Position numbers and translations under genes: made by a program. A model generated the notes under the pieces. It did no database searches and was not told the origin of the DNA. It saw only the letters and a program-made list of their open reading frames with translations. From the NCBI RefSeq assembly GCF_900184685.1, contig NZ_FXXL01000005.1, forward strand, positions 434,001-498,000: DNA of 64,000 bases, read 5' to 3'. Shown here piece by piece: positions 62,623-64,000 of this stretch (position 1 is the stretch's first letter; each line of letters begins with the position of its first letter). Source of the DNA: Butyricimonas sp. Marseille-P3923 (GTDB lineage Bacteria; Bacteroidota; Bacteroidia; Bacteroidales; Marinifilaceae).

Positions 62623-62970
62623 ATTTTCACCTTTTTTATTCTGCAACAAATTTAACGCTTTCGAAAAACAATTCAATCCAACATGAATATTTAAAACAAA
62701 CACAAATACACCAATTATATTGCTACATAGTCATAATTTCAACACAACCTACATATACATTTATTTCAATAAAATTGTATTTCATTTGTATTACGCAAAT
62801 AACGAAAAAGCACAATTACATCCACAAAAATGACGCAATTCGAAAAAATATAAAATATAAATGTATTATAAATGAAAATAACGTATATTTGCGCCATGAA
62901 AAACAATCGTTTTTGAATTAGAAGGGATGTGATTTTGTTCATTATCCTATAACAAATTAACTAATATTGT
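62623..62970. other. Divergent intergenic region (GNAT / OmpA)
   Basis: About 350 very AT-rich bases between the GNAT gene and the OmpA-like gene. It holds the ribosome-binding region of the GNAT gene and the promoter of the OmpA gene (next entry). No other structure was seen. Confidence 0.5.
62884..62891 (+). promoter_or_regulatory. Bacteroidota -7 element of the OmpA-like gene (TATATTTG)
   Basis: TATATTTG fits TAnnTTTG exactly; transcription would start near 62898, leaving a leader of about 70 bases before ATG 62971. No good -33 TTTG is seen in the AT-rich sequence upstream. Confidence 0.55.
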
Positions 62971-64000
62971 ATGAAAAGAGTATTTATTTTGTTATGCATC
63001 GCTGCATTGCCTCTTTTGGCTAGTGCCCAAAACGAGAGCAACAACCTTGAAACTGAAAAAGGCAAAGCTTGGAGTGGCTTCGTCACTAACGGTTTCTGGG
63101 ATAACTGGTTTACATCTTTCAATTTCGGGGGACAAATCTACTTCGGAGAATGTGATAGCAAAGCCAGCTTCGGGAAACGCTTAACTCCGGCCTTTGACCT
63201 ATCCGTTGGGAAATGGGTATTACCGACAATCGGAGCCCGGGTTCAAGCAGGCGGTTTCACGTTAAGAGGTGCCACGGCTGACGCCGGAAACATCTACGCT
63301 AAAGGCGCTCTTAAAAACGGATACTACAAACAAAAATGGCAACAATTCAATGTACACGTGGACGGATTGCTCAACTTATCAAATTGGATTGGGGGATACC
63401 GTACCGATCGTTTTTACGAGGCTGTACCGTTTGCCGGTTTCGGAATGATCCATGGTTGTTCTTCCGTGGATAACACCAAATTCATGTTTGCAGCGGGATT
63501 GATCAACAAAATGCGTTTAACTGACGCCCTCGATGTGAACGTGGAAATCAAAGGTAGTTTAGTACCGCAAGCATTTGACGGAGAAGTAGGCGGATGCAAG
63601 GGAGAAGGCATACTGGGAGTTTCCGTGGGTGTTACCTACAAATTCAAACAACGCAATTTCAGAAGAGAGAAAAAAGCTGAAACAATATATACCGGTGTTT
63701 CCCCGGAAATGTTGAGCGCCGCAGAAGCAAAATTGGCAGAACAAATCCGTCGTGCTGACCGTCTGCAAGACGAGTTGGATCAAACTCGTAAAGCTTTGGA
63801 TGCAGAAAAAAACAAAGCAAAGACTATCAAGAACGCTCCATTGGCTATTTTCTTCAAAATAAACAAAGCCAACCTCACCAGAAAAGAACTGATCAACTTG
63901 GAATACTACGCTAACCTCATCAAGAGCAACCCGGGACAAGTTTACAAGGTAATCGGTTACGCGGACAAAGCTACCGGTAGCGCCGAATTCAACCAGAAAT
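62971..64000 (+). CDS. OmpA-family outer-membrane protein, 3'-truncated by window
   Basis: The frame starts at ATG 62971 and remains open to the window end; 343 residues are visible. Signal peptide KRVFILLCIAALPLLASAQ; a small beta-barrel of about 220 residues (FNFGGQIYFGE; FDLSVGKWVLPTIGARVQAGG; ILGVSVGVTYKFK); a coiled-coil-like stretch (AAEAKLAEQIRRADRLQDEL); then the start of the OmpA C-terminal peptidoglycan-binding domain (APLAIFFKINKANLTRKEL; VIGYADKATGSAEFNQK). Such proteins link outer membrane and cell wall and are among the most abundant surface proteins of Bacteroidota. It is a housekeeping-type gene, marking the edge of the SusCD region. Confidence 0.93.
   Translation, partial: MKRVFILLCIAALPLLASAQNESNNLETEKGKAWSGFVTNGFWDNWFTSFNFGGQIYFGECDSKASFGKRLTPAFDLSVGKWVLPTIGARVQAGGFTLRGATADAGNIYAKGALKNGYYKQKWQQFNVHVDGLLNLSNWIGGYRTDRFYEAVPFAGFGMIHGCSSVDNTKFMFAAGLINKMRLTDALDVNVEIKGSLVPQAFDGEVGGCKGEGILGVSVGVTYKFKQRNFRREKKAETIYTGVSPEMLSAAEAKLAEQIRRADRLQDELDQTRKALDAEKNKAKTIKNAPLAIFFKINKANLTRKELINLEYYANLIKSNPGQVYKVIGYADKATGSAEFNQK

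Noticed and set aside
1-64000. CRISPR arrays, tRNA and rRNA genes
   Set aside because: No regularly spaced long repeats, cloverleaf-like genes or rRNA sequence were found on reading both strands; the only short phased repeat is the 11-bp array at 8725-8790, too short for CRISPR.

Overview
The window looks like a chromosomal segment of a gut Bacteroidota species, probably Odoribacteraceae (Butyricimonas/Odoribacter-like). The genus is inference. The phylum rests on four SusC/SusD pairs, ECF sigma/FecR pairs, STN-containing TonB transporters, Bacteroidota TAnnTTTG -7 promoter elements, weak Shine-Dalgarno signals and many SPII lipoproteins. No tRNA, rRNA, CRISPR array, insertion sequence or phage gene was seen.

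Layout. (1) 1-7845, + strand: the 3' part of a SusC/SusD locus with two accessory lipoproteins and a large HExxHxxGxxH metzincin-type protease. (2) 7871-9840: a bidirectional terminator, two divergent small genes (DUF6266 and a possible relative), and between them an 11-bp-phased CTGTA array ending in a perfect 52-bp palindrome. (3) 9841-25700, + strand: ECF sigma, two tandem GldA / GldF-GldG-fusion ABC exporter pairs, FecR anti-sigma, STN-SusC, SusD, DUF4843 lipoprotein, PKD-like lipoprotein, terminator. (4) 25825-43130, - strand (listed in transcription order): ECF sigma, FecR, STN-SusC, SusD, DUF4843, PKD-like lipoprotein, three S9 peptidases, then a small lipocalin-like lipoprotein. (5) 43299-61960, - strand: a second, paralogous copy of the same gene order (FecR, SusC, SusD, DUF4843, PKD, four S9 peptidases) without its own sigma factor. 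(6) 62110-64000: a GNAT acetyltransferase and the start of an OmpA-family protein cut by the window end.

How the genes may work together. Loci 3-5 look like one family of envelope-signal-controlled nutrient loci. SusC/SusD and two surface lipoproteins would capture and import a substrate. The STN domain of SusC would signal through FecR to an ECF sigma. In loci 4 and 5, seven exported S9 dipeptidyl/prolyl peptidases suggest the substrate is peptide, as in the RagAB oligopeptide importer of Porphyromonas gingivalis. Locus 3 has no peptidases of its own but converges on the peptidase array of locus 4. It carries two exporter pairs between sigma and anti-sigma, which is the most unusual arrangement in the window.

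Regulatory signals read directly: a conserved two-box motif (TCATCC-N15-[G/A][T/C]GTTCTG) upstream of the first exporter gene and of two FecR genes, and in all three FecR-SusC intergenic regions a hairpin followed by T-rich sequence on the antisense strand. The latter resembles the cis-antisense sRNAs (DonS type) known at susC genes of Bacteroides. Loci 4 and 5 are duplicates, but the STN domain and FecR of locus 5 belong to a different lineage from those of loci 3 and 4, so the sensory module appears to have been exchanged while the import/digestion module was kept.
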